In this document: piece by piece, positions 1 to 7,536 of the stretch
How positions within the stretch are numbered: position 1 is the stretch's first letter
Layout of the letters: each line of letters starts with the position of its first letter
NCBI RefSeq assembly: GCF_030182585.1
Contig: NZ_JARXOW010000001.1
Location: forward strand, 2,604,001 to 2,668,000
Length of the DNA stretch: 64,000 nt
Reading direction: 5' to 3'
Origin: Pedobacter faecalis
Lineage (GTDB): Bacteria > Bacteroidota > Bacteroidia > Sphingobacteriales > Sphingobacteriaceae
The notes under the pieces: generated by a model
What the model was told of the DNA's origin: nothing
The model's input: only the letters and a program-made list of their open reading frames with translations
Databases searched by the model: none
Translations under genes and position numbers: made by a program

Positions 1-668
1 CATTCCGGCATCGGGTCGCCCGTGTTCAGCGTATTGGCTGCTACCATGGCTACATAAATAATACCCATAACTTTCTGGGCATCATTTCCACCATGCGCAA
101 AGCTTAAAGCTGCCGATGATAGCAATTGCAGGCGCTTAAACCATTTCTCGGCAACCGACGGCCTGGCGTTCTTCGACAAATGAAGGATGATTATAGATAT
201 GATCACAGAAATAAGCATGCCCAGTACCGGGGCCAGGACAATAAAACTCACAACCTTTAGGATAGGTGTTATATTGATCGCCGAAATCACGCCCGAACCC
301 ATGCTGGCTGCCTTCGCCATCCCTGCTCCGGCAAATCCTCCAATGAGCGTATGGGATGAACTGGAAGGTATACCAAACCACCAGGTAAACAAGTTCCATG
401 AAATAGCCGCAATAAGCCCCGCAAGGATAACCTCCAGCGTAATGAAATCTTCTACCACCGTTTTTGCGATCGTATTGGCTACTTTGTGGTCCGTAAAATA
501 AAAGTAGGCTGCAAAGTTGAATACTGCCGCCCATAATACAGCCTGGAAGGGCGACAAAACCTTGGTAGACACGATGGTCGCGATGGAATTCGCGGCATCA
601 TGGAAACCATTGATATAGTCGAAAGCAATAGCAAGTACTATTACGACAACCAATAAGGTAGTTACCAT
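1..668 (-). CDS. Inorganic phosphate transporter, PiT family (C-terminus off the left edge)
   Basis: Integral membrane permease expected to take up inorganic phosphate with a coupled cation. The minus-strand frame from the ATG at 668 runs open to base 1, giving 222 residues of the N-terminal part. Family signatures are plain: GFHDAANS near residue 21, IPSSSSHTLIGG near 103 and SFAHGGNDAQK near 190, the two halves of the duplicated PiT motif. Hydrophobic segments fill the rest. The DUF47 gene ends only 10 bases upstream, the usual PiT/DUF47 pairing, so the two are very likely co-transcribed. The remaining C-terminal part lies outside the window. The assignment to PiT is secure; the exact substrate is inferred from the family. 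Confidence 0.93.
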   Translation of the reverse strand, partial: MVTTLLVVVIVLAIAFDYINGFHDAANSIATIVSTKVLSPFQAVLWAAVFNFAAYFYFTDHKVANTIAKTVVEDFITLEVILAGLIAAISWNLFTWWFGIPSSSSHTLIGGFAGAGMAKAASMGSGVISAINITPILKVVSFIVLAPVLGMLISVIISIIILHLSKNARPSVAEKWFKRLQLLSSAALSFAHGGNDAQKVMGIIYVAMVAANTLNTGDPMPE

Positions 669-678
669 TTTTTAAGAA

Positions 679-1320
679 TTAAGCGTTCTTCACCAAAATA
701 GACTCCAGCACGTTTGCCGCGTCCTCACATTTATCCGTCGCCAGCTCCAGTGTTTGCAGCACCTCTTTTTGTCTGATCAGCTCGATGGCATCTTTTTCGA
801 ATTCGAACAGACGTGCTATAGCCAGGTTGCAAACGTAGTCAGCCTGATTTTCACCGCTGTTGATCCTCACGCAAGCATCAGCAATGACACGGATGTTTTT
901 GAAACTTCTAAGTTCCTTGATGGCCTTCTCCAGGTCGGTACACATCTCTACCAGCAATTCAGCCAGTTTAATCATGGGGTCCGCAATCTTCGTGATGTTG
1001 TACAGCTCTATATTGCTTGCCGAAGCATGAATATAATCAGCAATATCGTCAACAGCACTTGCCAGTGAGTGGATATCCTCGCGGTCGAAAGGTGTGATGA
1101 AATTCTTGCTCAGTTCCAGAAAAATAGAATGCGTGATGTCATCGCCCACGTGCTCCAGGCGCTCCACCTCCTTAATATATTCTTTTCTCTTCTCCAGGTC
1201 CGGGGCGCTAAGTGCAAGCAGCAGAGCCTCAGAGATCTGGCGAACGTTACTTCCCGCCTGTTCAAACAGCGGTTGAAATTTTTTATCTTTCGGTGTGAAG
1301 AATTTGAAAATGCTATTCAT
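679..1320 (-). CDS. DUF47 family (PhoU-like) protein, Pit accessory
   Basis: A 213-residue, all-helical cytoplasmic protein of the DUF47/PhoU-like family, which is normally encoded beside PiT permeases and is thought to modulate phosphate uptake. Acidic helices with metal-binding character are visible (for example VERLEHVGDDITHSIF and SAVDDIADYIHASASN). I start it at the ATG at 1320 (MNSIFKFF), the conserved beginning of the family, rather than at the codon seven residues upstream. It is followed after 10 bases by the PiT gene. The histidine kinase gene lies just upstream on the same strand after about 80 bases, so all three may form one phosphate-related group. Confidence 0.9.
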   Translation of the reverse strand: MNSIFKFFTPKDKKFQPLFEQAGSNVRQISEALLLALSAPDLEKRKEYIKEVERLEHVGDDITHSIFLELSKNFITPFDREDIHSLASAVDDIADYIHASASNIELYNITKIADPMIKLAELLVEMCTDLEKAIKELRSFKNIRVIADACVRINSGENQADYVCNLAIARLFEFEKDAIELIRQKEVLQTLELATDKCEDAANVLESILVKNA

Positions 1321-1400
1321 CTTTGATCTAATATGATACAAAAGTATGACCGCAATGTTAAGTTAATGTTAACTGTTGTGTTTTTCTGCTCCGGCCCTCA

Positions 1401-2426
1401 CTAACCGGTTTTTTCCAGTGTAAAGGCAAACGTAGTGCCTATCTGCAAGGTACTGCGCACAGAGATAATCTGCTGATGGGCCTCCAGAATGTGTTTTACA
1501 ATGGCAAGCCCCAAACCTGTACCGCCTTCTTCTCTTGAGCGATGGGTATCTATCCGGTAAAACCGCTCAAACAACCGTGGCAGATGCTTTTCGTCTATGC
1601 CCATGCCGTCATCCGTAACTTCAATCAGGTACTGGTCGTGCAATTCAAAGATCTTGATGGCCGTAGATCCTTCCGGGCGACCATACTTTAAGGAGTTGTC
1701 CAGCAGGTTTATCATCACCTGTCTGATCTTTTCGCGGTCGGCCCGAACATAAGCGGGGTTCGTGTATTTTTCCTTAAAGAAGAGCTTTATGCCCTTGGTC
1801 GCAGCTTTATCTTCCAGGCTTTCCATTACCTCCTTAGCCAGAATCACAAAATCAAACTTCTCGTAATTTATGGGTATCTCGCCGGTTTCAAGTTTCGATA
1901 TCGAATCCAGATCATTGATAAGATAGCTCAGTCGCTCCACATTGTTGGCTGCTTTCTTCAAAAAACCCTCGGCCATTTCCGGATCATCATGAATGCAGTC
2001 CTGAAGTGTATCAATATAGCCCTGTATCGCAAATAACGGGGTCTTAAATTCATGGGAAACATTAGAAAGGAATTCCCTGCGAAATTGCTCCTGTTTTTTA
2101 AGCAGGTCAATCTCTCTTTTTTTTGCGCCTGCCCACTCCTTTACCTCCTCTTGTACATCGTTAATCGGGTCTGCGCTCACATATTCGCCAAGTGCGTCCT
2201 TGAGGTCTTTCCCCAGTTTGAGGTTGTGGATCAACTTATATATAAGGACAATCTTAGAGTAAATGTACTTCTCGAGAAGATAGTAAAACACCACAAAGCT
2301 TGTAAGGAAAGAAGCGCCGAAAGACACCAGCATATAATACAGACTATGTTGAAAGTAGAAATTGACCAAGCCAATTGATATGCCCACAGCGAGCGCAGTA
2401 ATGAGAACCAGTATGCTTAATTTCAT
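1401..2426 (-). CDS. Sensor histidine kinase, PhoR-like
   Basis: Membrane-bound histidine kinase of 341 residues. Two hydrophobic segments (about residues 4-22 and 30-52) are followed by a linker, a HisKA domain with the motif SHEFKTPLFAIQGY (phospho-acceptor about H125) and a HATPase_c domain with NLLDNSLKYG, DDGMGI and GGTGLGLAIVKH. The architecture and H-box resemble Bacteroidota PhoR. Its place beside PiT and DUF47 supports a role in phosphate sensing, but no response regulator gene is adjacent, so the partner is unknown. I use the ATG at 2426; a TTG 15 codons upstream is open but nearly touches the preceding gene and adds a non-membrane stretch. The PhoR role is inferred. Confidence 0.82.
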   Translation of the reverse strand: MKLSILVLITALAVGISIGLVNFYFQHSLYYMLVSFGASFLTSFVVFYYLLEKYIYSKIVLIYKLIHNLKLGKDLKDALGEYVSADPINDVQEEVKEWAGAKKREIDLLKKQEQFRREFLSNVSHEFKTPLFAIQGYIDTLQDCIHDDPEMAEGFLKKAANNVERLSYLINDLDSISKLETGEIPINYEKFDFVILAKEVMESLEDKAATKGIKLFFKEKYTNPAYVRADREKIRQVMINLLDNSLKYGRPEGSTAIKIFELHDQYLIEVTDDGMGIDEKHLPRLFERFYRIDTHRSREEGGTGLGLAIVKHILEAHQQIISVRSTLQIGTTFAFTLEKTG

Positions 2427-2474
2427 GATCTTAATGTCCTTATGGGTAAGCAATTTACAAGTTAAAACCAATAA

Positions 2475-3248
2475 TCACTGCTTTTCTGTAAGATATTTCC
2501 AATACCGTTTGGGGACATGTCTGAGATGCAGTTTTGTGTTCTTTCTGGCAGGAATATTGGTGCTGTTAAAATAACCTTTCCACAAACCGGCATAAGCGGT
2601 TTCTGTCAGGGAAAGCCGGGCTTCGCCTGGTCTGGTCATCCGGTCATACATCTCTCTTTCGAAGCTAACCTGCTCAGGGCGGCCATCTTCACACCATACG
2701 CCATAATGCCGTTTAAGATCGTAAATCAGCCAGCGCTGGTCTGCATACCGATCCCTGAAATGCTTTACGATCAGCGGAATAACATTAAAATCCGGCTCAA
2801 TGCCACAGTAGTAAAGGCCGTCGGCCGAGTGCTGGAAGCGGATAAATGCCTCCATTCTATGCTTTTCGCGTTCCACCATCTTCGCTGTCTTGGAAACGCT
2901 GAGCACATTCGGATCCCCATAGTTGTTCTCCGCAGCTTCCGGCGACTGAAAGATAGTACAGGCGAAGTCAAAAAGCGCCTGGTACATTTCGGGGAGCTCC
3001 GAAAGGAAGGCCGCATAAAACTTACGGCGCCATGCCGGAGAAAGTTTGCGCTGTAAGCCTGCCCAAACACGTCCAGCCTTTTTTTCGTCCCGGTGTATCG
3101 TAAAGACCTGTCCGAACGCATCGGGCTGGTAGCGGTCGGCCAGTTTGAGCATCACCTTGCCAGGCTTGCGCTCAAACCATTCAAACACGGCGCAAAGCAA
3201 GCTTTCAAGGCCTCCGTCAATAATGAATATGCAGGTGGCGTGCCTCAT
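2475..3248 (-). CDS. TIGR03915-type putative DNA repair protein (DUF4130 domain)
   Basis: A 257-residue soluble protein that matches the TIGR03915/DUF4130 family: the beginning FIIDGGLESLLCAVFEWFER and the central DPNVLSVSKTAKMVEREKHR are characteristic. In other bacteria this module occurs beside, or fused to, uracil-DNA-glycosylase-like UdgX proteins, which is why a DNA-repair role is proposed; no activity is established here. The radical SAM gene ends three bases upstream on the same strand and the two form a standard pair. The ATG at 3248 has a purine-rich AGAGG in front. Length is normal for the family. Confidence 0.85.
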   Translation of the reverse strand: MRHATCIFIIDGGLESLLCAVFEWFERKPGKVMLKLADRYQPDAFGQVFTIHRDEKKAGRVWAGLQRKLSPAWRRKFYAAFLSELPEMYQALFDFACTIFQSPEAAENNYGDPNVLSVSKTAKMVEREKHRMEAFIRFQHSADGLYYCGIEPDFNVIPLIVKHFRDRYADQRWLIYDLKRHYGVWCEDGRPEQVSFEREMYDRMTRPGEARLSLTETAYAGLWKGYFNSTNIPARKNTKLHLRHVPKRYWKYLTEKQ

Positions 3249-3251
3249 CCT

Positions 3252-4511
3252 CTAAAACAAAGTCATTTGGTTTTGAGCTACCTTCAGGTATTTGCTTTCG
3301 CTTTCAGCCAGAATAAAAGATTTGATCTGCGTGTGCTGATATTCCTTCATCTGGTAGGGGGAGTCTGCGCACCGGATAAAGTAGCGGGCGCGATTATACG
3401 CAACACCGATCTTTTTGATCTGATCTATTCGAAGCTTCCCAAACTGACGGGCAGCCACGATTTTTTTTGCAGAATCAACGCCGATGCCCGGAACCCTCAA
3501 AATCATTTGATAAGCTGCCGTATTCAGATCTACCGGAAAGCACTGCAGGTTTCTAAGCGCCCAGCTCAATTTAGGGTCAATGTCGATATCGAGGTGCGGA
3601 TTTTGGTCATTTAGCAACTCATTTACGTGAAATCCATAAAACCTCAGCAGCCAGTCGGTCTGATACAACCTGTTTTCCCTGGTCAGCGGTGGCTGAGTGC
3701 CAATGACCGGCAGTCTGCTGTCATAACTGATCGGGATATAGCCCGAGTAGTAAACCCTTTTTAAAGAGAACTCCCGATAGTAAGCCGCTGCGGTATGCAT
3801 AATGTCTTTATCGGTTTCCGGCGTAGCGCCTACCACAATTTGTGTGCTTTGGCCGGCAGGCACAAATTTGGGCACACTTTTAATCAGTTTCTTCTCTTCG
3901 CCATATTGAACGATCTGCTTTTGCACCAGGCCGAGCGGCTTAATCACGTCGGCATGACTTTTATCCGGCGCCAGAAGTTTTAAGCCGGTTTCCGTAGGCA
4001 TCTCCAGGTTTATACTCATCCGGTCGGCATACAGCCCTGCTTCCCTGATCAACTCATCACTAGCACCCGGAATTGTCTTCAGATGGATGTAACCATTAAA
4101 CCCTTCCTCCAGCCTCAGTTTCTTGACCACCCTTAATAACCTCTCCATGGTAAAATCGGCATTTTTGAAAATTCCCGAACTCAGAAAAAGGCCCTCGATA
4201 TAGTTTCTCCGGTAGAAGTTAATGGTCAGCGATACCACTTCCTCTACCGTAAACGCAGCCCGTTGTATGTCGTTGCTCTTTCGCGACACGCAATAGGCGC
4301 AATCAAAGATACAGTGATTGGTGAGCAATATCTTGAGCAGGGAAACACAGCGCCCGTCTTCCGTGTAGGTATGGCATATGCCAGAAGCGTGACTGTTGCC
4401 CAAACCCTTATTGTCATTCTTTCGAGTCCCGCCGCTCGATGAGCACGAGACGTCATACTTAGCAGCATCTGCAAGGATGTCTAATTTCTGATTGATCCGG
4501 TCGAAGTCCAT
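3252..4511 (-). CDS. Putative DNA modification/repair radical SAM protein (TIGR03916 type)
   Basis: A 419-residue radical S-adenosylmethionine protein. The iron-sulfur motif CxxxCxxC is seen as CIFDCAYC (C67, C71, C74), and a helix-hairpin-helix lies near the C-terminus (LRVPGIGVDSAKKIVAA), typical of DNA-contacting proteins. The N-terminus MDFDRINQKLDILADAAKYD and CSSSGG are family hallmarks. It is paired with the DUF4130 protein three bases downstream, so both are expected to act on the same DNA lesion or modification. The substrate is not known from sequence. I start it at the ATG at 4511; the open frame extends ten codons further to a TTG, which lacks family support. Confidence 0.87.
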   Translation of the reverse strand: MDFDRINQKLDILADAAKYDVSCSSSGGTRKNDNKGLGNSHASGICHTYTEDGRCVSLLKILLTNHCIFDCAYCVSRKSNDIQRAAFTVEEVVSLTINFYRRNYIEGLFLSSGIFKNADFTMERLLRVVKKLRLEEGFNGYIHLKTIPGASDELIREAGLYADRMSINLEMPTETGLKLLAPDKSHADVIKPLGLVQKQIVQYGEEKKLIKSVPKFVPAGQSTQIVVGATPETDKDIMHTAAAYYREFSLKRVYYSGYIPISYDSRLPVIGTQPPLTRENRLYQTDWLLRFYGFHVNELLNDQNPHLDIDIDPKLSWALRNLQCFPVDLNTAAYQMILRVPGIGVDSAKKIVAARQFGKLRIDQIKKIGVAYNRARYFIRCADSPYQMKEYQHTQIKSFILAESESKYLKVAQNQMTLF

Positions 4512-4583
4512 AGCCAGGTGTTTAGCTAACAAATATAGCAAAAATGCTAATATGGTTAGCTGATTATTCCTGGGATTACTAGT

Positions 4584-5231
4584 TTATTTGGGCAGACCGG
4601 CTTCTTTCCCGAACTGCTCCAGGAATCTGAGCATAAATTCGTGTCTTTCTGCTGCCATTGCCTTGCCGGCAGAAGTTCTCATCAAATCCTTCAACAGCAG
4701 AAGCTTTTCATAGAAATGATTGATGGTAGGCCCCTTCGCCGCTTTATATTCTTGTTTGCTCATGTGAAGGTTCGGCATTACGTCCGGATCATACATCACC
4801 CGGCTTGTAAAACCGCCATACGTGAAGGCCCGGGCAACCCCTATGGCACCAATGGCATCCAGGCGGTCAGCATCCTGCACGATATCCAGTTCCCTGGATT
4901 GAAACGTAACGCCGCCAAGGCTTGCTTTGAAGCTCAAATTTCGAATGATCAGAACAACGTGTTCGATGACCTGCGGACTGACTTGCTGCGACACGAGAAA
5001 ATTGCGCGCCATGTCGGGACCCAGTTCTTCGTCGCCATTATAGAACTTACTGTCCGCAATGTCGTGCAGTAAGGCTGCAAGCGCGACGACCACGGGGTCG
5101 CCCTTTTCGGTGGAATTGATGTTTAACGCGTTGCGGTAAACCCGCTCAATATGCAGCCAATCGTGCCCTGCCTCGGCGTCAGCCAATTGCTTTTTTACGT
5201 AGGAAATTGTGTTCGCGATAATTTGCCCCAT
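4584..5231 (-). CDS. HD-domain metal-dependent phosphohydrolase
   Basis: Cytoplasmic 215-residue protein of the HD superfamily. Metal ligands are visible as H27 (HDWLHIERV), the pair H56-D57 (LLHDIAD) and a later Asp in QDADRLDAIGAIGVAR. This last motif is typical of the YedJ-like subgroup of HD phosphohydrolases. Members hydrolyse phosphate esters or nucleotides, but the substrate cannot be read from the sequence. It lies upstream of the radical SAM gene, 72 bases apart, and just downstream of the small XRE regulator on the same strand; co-transcription with the XRE gene is possible because only 17 bases separate them. Confidence 0.85.
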   Translation of the reverse strand: MGQIIANTISYVKKQLADAEAGHDWLHIERVYRNALNINSTEKGDPVVVALAALLHDIADSKFYNGDEELGPDMARNFLVSQQVSPQVIEHVVLIIRNLSFKASLGGVTFQSRELDIVQDADRLDAIGAIGVARAFTYGGFTSRVMYDPDVMPNLHMSKQEYKAAKGPTINHFYEKLLLLKDLMRTSAGKAMAAERHEFMLRFLEQFGKEAGLPK

Positions 5232-5248
5232 AAAACTGTCTAGTTGCG

Positions 5249-5509
5249 CTACTTTTTCCTGGAAATACGCTGGATGATGTCCTTTGCTTCCGTGGTTAAA
5301 AGAACAGTAGCCTCAACTTCGAGCAAGATAGCAATATTAAAAAGCCGGTCTATAGATATTTTGCTGTATCCTAATTCGATCTTACTATATGCGTTTTGCG
5401 AGATGCCAAGCTTCGTAGCAAGGTAATCCTGTGTATAATGCTTGTGCTCACGAACTTTTCTGATATTCGTGGCCACATTTTTGGTCATCTCCCGGATAAG
5501 GTCTTTCAT
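5249..5509 (-). CDS. Small XRE-family helix-turn-helix regulator
   Basis: An 86-residue DNA-binding protein consisting almost only of an HTH_3 domain (roughly residues 14-68) with the motif YTQDYLATKLGISQNAYSKIE, read here in two overlapping halves (YTQDYLATKLGI, then SQNAYSKIELG). I start it at the ATG at 5509 (MKDLIREM); the longer open frame upstream runs through the repeat array and a palindrome and is not coding. A perfect 7-bp inverted repeat lies 11-28 bases before the start codon, so autoregulation is likely. Target genes beyond itself, and perhaps the HD phosphohydrolase 17 bases downstream, are unknown. Confidence 0.82.
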   Translation of the reverse strand: MKDLIREMTKNVATNIRKVREHKHYTQDYLATKLGISQNAYSKIELGYSKISIDRLFNIAILLEVEATVLLTTEAKDIIQRISRKK

Positions 5510-5519
5510 ACAAATAAAT

Positions 5520-5537
5520 GTTCTTAAGCATAAGAAC
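5520..5537. promoter_or_regulatory. Inverted repeat, probable operator of the XRE regulator
   Basis: GTTCTTA-AGCA-TAAGAAC is a perfect 7-bp palindrome with a 4-base centre. It sits immediately upstream of the XRE gene, where a repressor dimer would block transcription or translation initiation. Its size and position fit an XRE operator; binding is inferred. Confidence 0.55.
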
Positions 5538-5584
5538 GAAAAAAAAAGGCATGCAGATTTAATGAGAGGTATTTTAGTTTCAGG

Positions 5585-5685
5585 TGAGTCTGCCTTATGG
5601 CGCCGTTGTCTAAGCCATGAGTCCGCCTTTTTTCTGGGAAAAGGCGGACTCACCCCGGACTCATGGCGGACTCACTGCGGACTCA
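5585..5685. repeat. 11-bp tandem repeat array with perfect hairpin
   Basis: CGGACTCA occurs at 5645, 5656, 5667 and 5678, exactly 11 bases apart each time, with the three intervening bases varying. In inverted orientation TGAGTCCG is at 5618-5625 and a one-mismatch copy TGAGTCTG at 5585. The stretch 5618-5631 pairs perfectly (14 bp) with 5639-5652 around a 7-base loop. The array begins right after the stop codon of the THUMP methyltransferase gene and lies upstream of the XRE gene. It is not coding and the period is far too short for CRISPR. The hairpin could end transcription from the methyltransferase gene, though no U-tract follows. Confidence 0.85.
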
Positions 5686-5692
5686 CTACCTA

Positions 5693-6877
5693 CTAGGTGG
5701 CTACCGTGTCAGTGTTCAGTCTTCTTGATCCGTCGTATAACTCATACTCCAACATACGGCAATCAAGTTTACCATTGTAAAACTCTACCTTTCGTTCCGC
5801 CTTTAAGCCGATCTTCTTAGCCAGGTCGGGATTTCCTGTAAAGATGTAACCAAAATAACCTTTGCATTTCTGCTTCATAAAATCGCCCATGCGCTTGTAA
5901 GTGAGCTCCAGTTTAGAATGCACGCCCAGGCGCTCGCCGTATTCAGGGTTAAATACAACCACTCCGGCACCGGTTTCCGGTACCGGGGTCTCCTCAAAGT
6001 CGCACACCTCAAATTGAATCAGTCCGTCGACACCTGCGGTCTTTGCATTCTTACGGCTCACTTCAACGGCGTCTTCCGAGATATCACTGGCCACAATATG
6101 GATATCCGGGTTTTTAACGATCTGATCTTTTAGTATTCTTCGTTCGGCGAAGAATACCTGCTCGTCGTATCCGATTATGTGCATAAAGCCATAATTCATG
6201 CGATAGAGGCCCGGACGTCGGTTCGTTGCAATCAGGGCAGCTTCAATAGCCAGTGTGCCTGAACCGCACATCGGGTTCACAAAAGGCGATTTTCTGTCCC
6301 ATTTTGTGCTCAGAACTGCAGCTGCAGCAAGTGCCTCAAGCATCGGTGCCTTTCCCGGGATTTTACGGTATCCGTGTTTGGCCAGGGTTTCGCCGGATGT
6401 GTCGAGGAAAATATCTGCCTCACTGTCTTTCCAGTACAGGTGTACCACGGTTTTATTGGCATCAGCGCCAGAGTTGGGGCGTACGCCCTTTTTATCTTTA
6501 ATGCGGTCCACAATGGCATCCTTAACTTTCAGGTTGGCAAACAAGGGCGTTGTGATGGTTGGGTTATCCACGTTGGAGGTCACCGAGAAATATCCGGTAA
6601 AGTCAATAAGTTCCTCCCATGCCAATCCCCTTAGCTCCGAATAAAGCTCTTCCGGGTTGCGGGCCGTGAAATGTTTCAACTGGTAAAGGATCTGGCTGGC
6701 ACAGCGCAGGTTCAGATTAAGTTTTATACAATCCGTAAGGGTTATGTTTAACTCTAATCCGGTAGGGAAATCGCGCACAATCGTGAAACCGAGTTCTTTA
6801 ACCTCTTCAATCAGATATGGGGAAAGGCGCTTGTTGCAAGTGATGATGACCTTGCTTTTCGTGTGGAAAACTTGCAT
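5693..6877 (-). CDS. THUMP-domain class I SAM-dependent RNA methyltransferase
   Basis: A 394-residue RNA methyltransferase related to the N-terminal half of RlmL and to TrmN/Trm14, which make N2-methylguanosine in rRNA or tRNA. A ferredoxin-like/THUMP region covers about residues 1-155. The Rossmann methyltransferase follows, with motif I NPMCGSGTLAIEAA (201-214), a SAM-binding acidic turn IVASDIS and motif IV NPEYGER (310-316). The usual motif IV is NPPYG; Glu in the third position is a change worth noting, though it is seen in some homologues. The gene is monocistronic, with the 11-bp repeat array directly behind its stop. Which RNA it modifies cannot be told from the sequence. Confidence 0.88.
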   Translation of the reverse strand: MQVFHTKSKVIITCNKRLSPYLIEEVKELGFTIVRDFPTGLELNITLTDCIKLNLNLRCASQILYQLKHFTARNPEELYSELRGLAWEELIDFTGYFSVTSNVDNPTITTPLFANLKVKDAIVDRIKDKKGVRPNSGADANKTVVHLYWKDSEADIFLDTSGETLAKHGYRKIPGKAPMLEALAAAAVLSTKWDRKSPFVNPMCGSGTLAIEAALIATNRRPGLYRMNYGFMHIIGYDEQVFFAERRILKDQIVKNPDIHIVASDISEDAVEVSRKNAKTAGVDGLIQFEVCDFEETPVPETGAGVVVFNPEYGERLGVHSKLELTYKRMGDFMKQKCKGYFGYIFTGNPDLAKKIGLKAERKVEFYNGKLDCRMLEYELYDGSRRLNTDTVAT

Positions 6878-6950
6878 AATTTATTCTACAAAGTTATCAA
6901 TAAAAATATAGAGATTTGACTTTCGGATAAGAATAAAAATAGTACTCGAT

Positions 6951-7319
6951 ATGGAAATAAAAGGAAAAGTGCACGAAATTGGTGCGCTGCAGCAGGTGAG
7001 TGAGACCTTTAAAAAGCGTGATCTGATTGTTGAATACGCAGAGAACCCGACTTATCCTGAATATATCAGGTTCGAGGCGTTGCAAGATAAAACAGCATTG
7101 TTTGACAGCTTAAAGCCAGGGGATGATGTTGAAGTTTCCTTTAACCTTCGCGGACGTCCGTGGACTGATAAAACAGGCAAGACTTCGTACTTTAACAGTT
7201 TGGTAGTATGGCGTATTAACACATTGACCAATACTGCTGCCGCAGCACCTGCACCGCAGTATGCGCCCCCTGCAGATCTGAACAGTGCACCGGGCGAAGA
7301 TGACGACCTGCCATTCTAA
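6951..7319 (+). CDS. DUF3127 OB-fold protein with SSB-like C-terminal tail
   Basis: A 122-residue protein with the DUF3127 domain (residues 1-90), a small beta-barrel of OB-fold character (MEIKGKVHEIGALQQVSE, FNLRGRPWTDKTGKTSYFN). It is followed by a low-complexity Ala/Pro linker (AAAAPAPQYAPPADLNSAP) and the acidic tip GEDDDLPF. The last six residues, DDDLPF, match the SSB C-terminal peptide (consensus DDDIPF) that recruits DNA repair and replication proteins. The layout OB fold, disordered linker, acidic tip is the SSB layout in miniature. The function of DUF3127 is not established; a single-stranded nucleic acid or SSB-partner role is my inference. It is divergent from the methyltransferase gene and followed by a good terminator. 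Confidence 0.85.
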   Translation: MEIKGKVHEIGALQQVSETFKKRDLIVEYAENPTYPEYIRFEALQDKTALFDSLKPGDDVEVSFNLRGRPWTDKTGKTSYFNSLVVWRINTLTNTAAAAPAPQYAPPADLNSAPGEDDDLPF

Positions 7320-7358
7320 GCGATAAAGATCTTTTTTAAATAAACAAATTAACCACCG

Positions 7359-7390
7359 AAGCCGCCTTTGAACAGAGGCGGCTTTTTCTT
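7359..7390 (+). terminator. Rho-independent terminator after the DUF3127 gene
   Basis: AAGCCGCCT (7359-7367) pairs with AGGCGGCTT (7376-7384) around an 8-base loop and runs into a T-rich tail. It lies 40 bases behind the stop codon of the DUF3127 gene. Confidence 0.85.
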
Positions 7391-7489
7391 TTCGATGTTT
7401 CCGGTCAATGATTCGTTGTTTTGTCTCATTCGCGTACCGGGAGGCTCCGGATGCTTGTCGTGTCTGGGTGTTTGACCGTAAATATTATG

Positions 7490-7497
7490 TAAGTTTG
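7490..7497 (+). promoter_or_regulatory. Candidate -7 promoter box upstream of the hybrid sensor gene
   Basis: TAAGTTTG fits the Bacteroidota TANNTTTG -7 element. A TTTG at 7471-7474 is 15 bases upstream, shorter than the usual 19 or so. The start codon is 39 bases downstream. Confidence 0.3.
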
Positions 7498-7536
7498 AAA
7501 CAGGTGTAAGTCGTTCCGCCCGCATCCTAAACCAAT

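Noticed and set aside
5585..5685. CRISPR array
   Set aside because: The unit is only 11 bases with 3-base variable parts; no spacer of CRISPR size and no cas genes.
5442..5820. Plus-strand open frames running through the XRE gene and the 11-bp repeats
   Set aside because: They translate repeat DNA or the reverse of real genes, have no family resemblance, and the opposite strand carries clear genes.
6253..6644. Plus-strand open frames inside the THUMP methyltransferase gene
   Set aside because: Three frames overlap the well-conserved methyltransferase motif region and show no protein signature.
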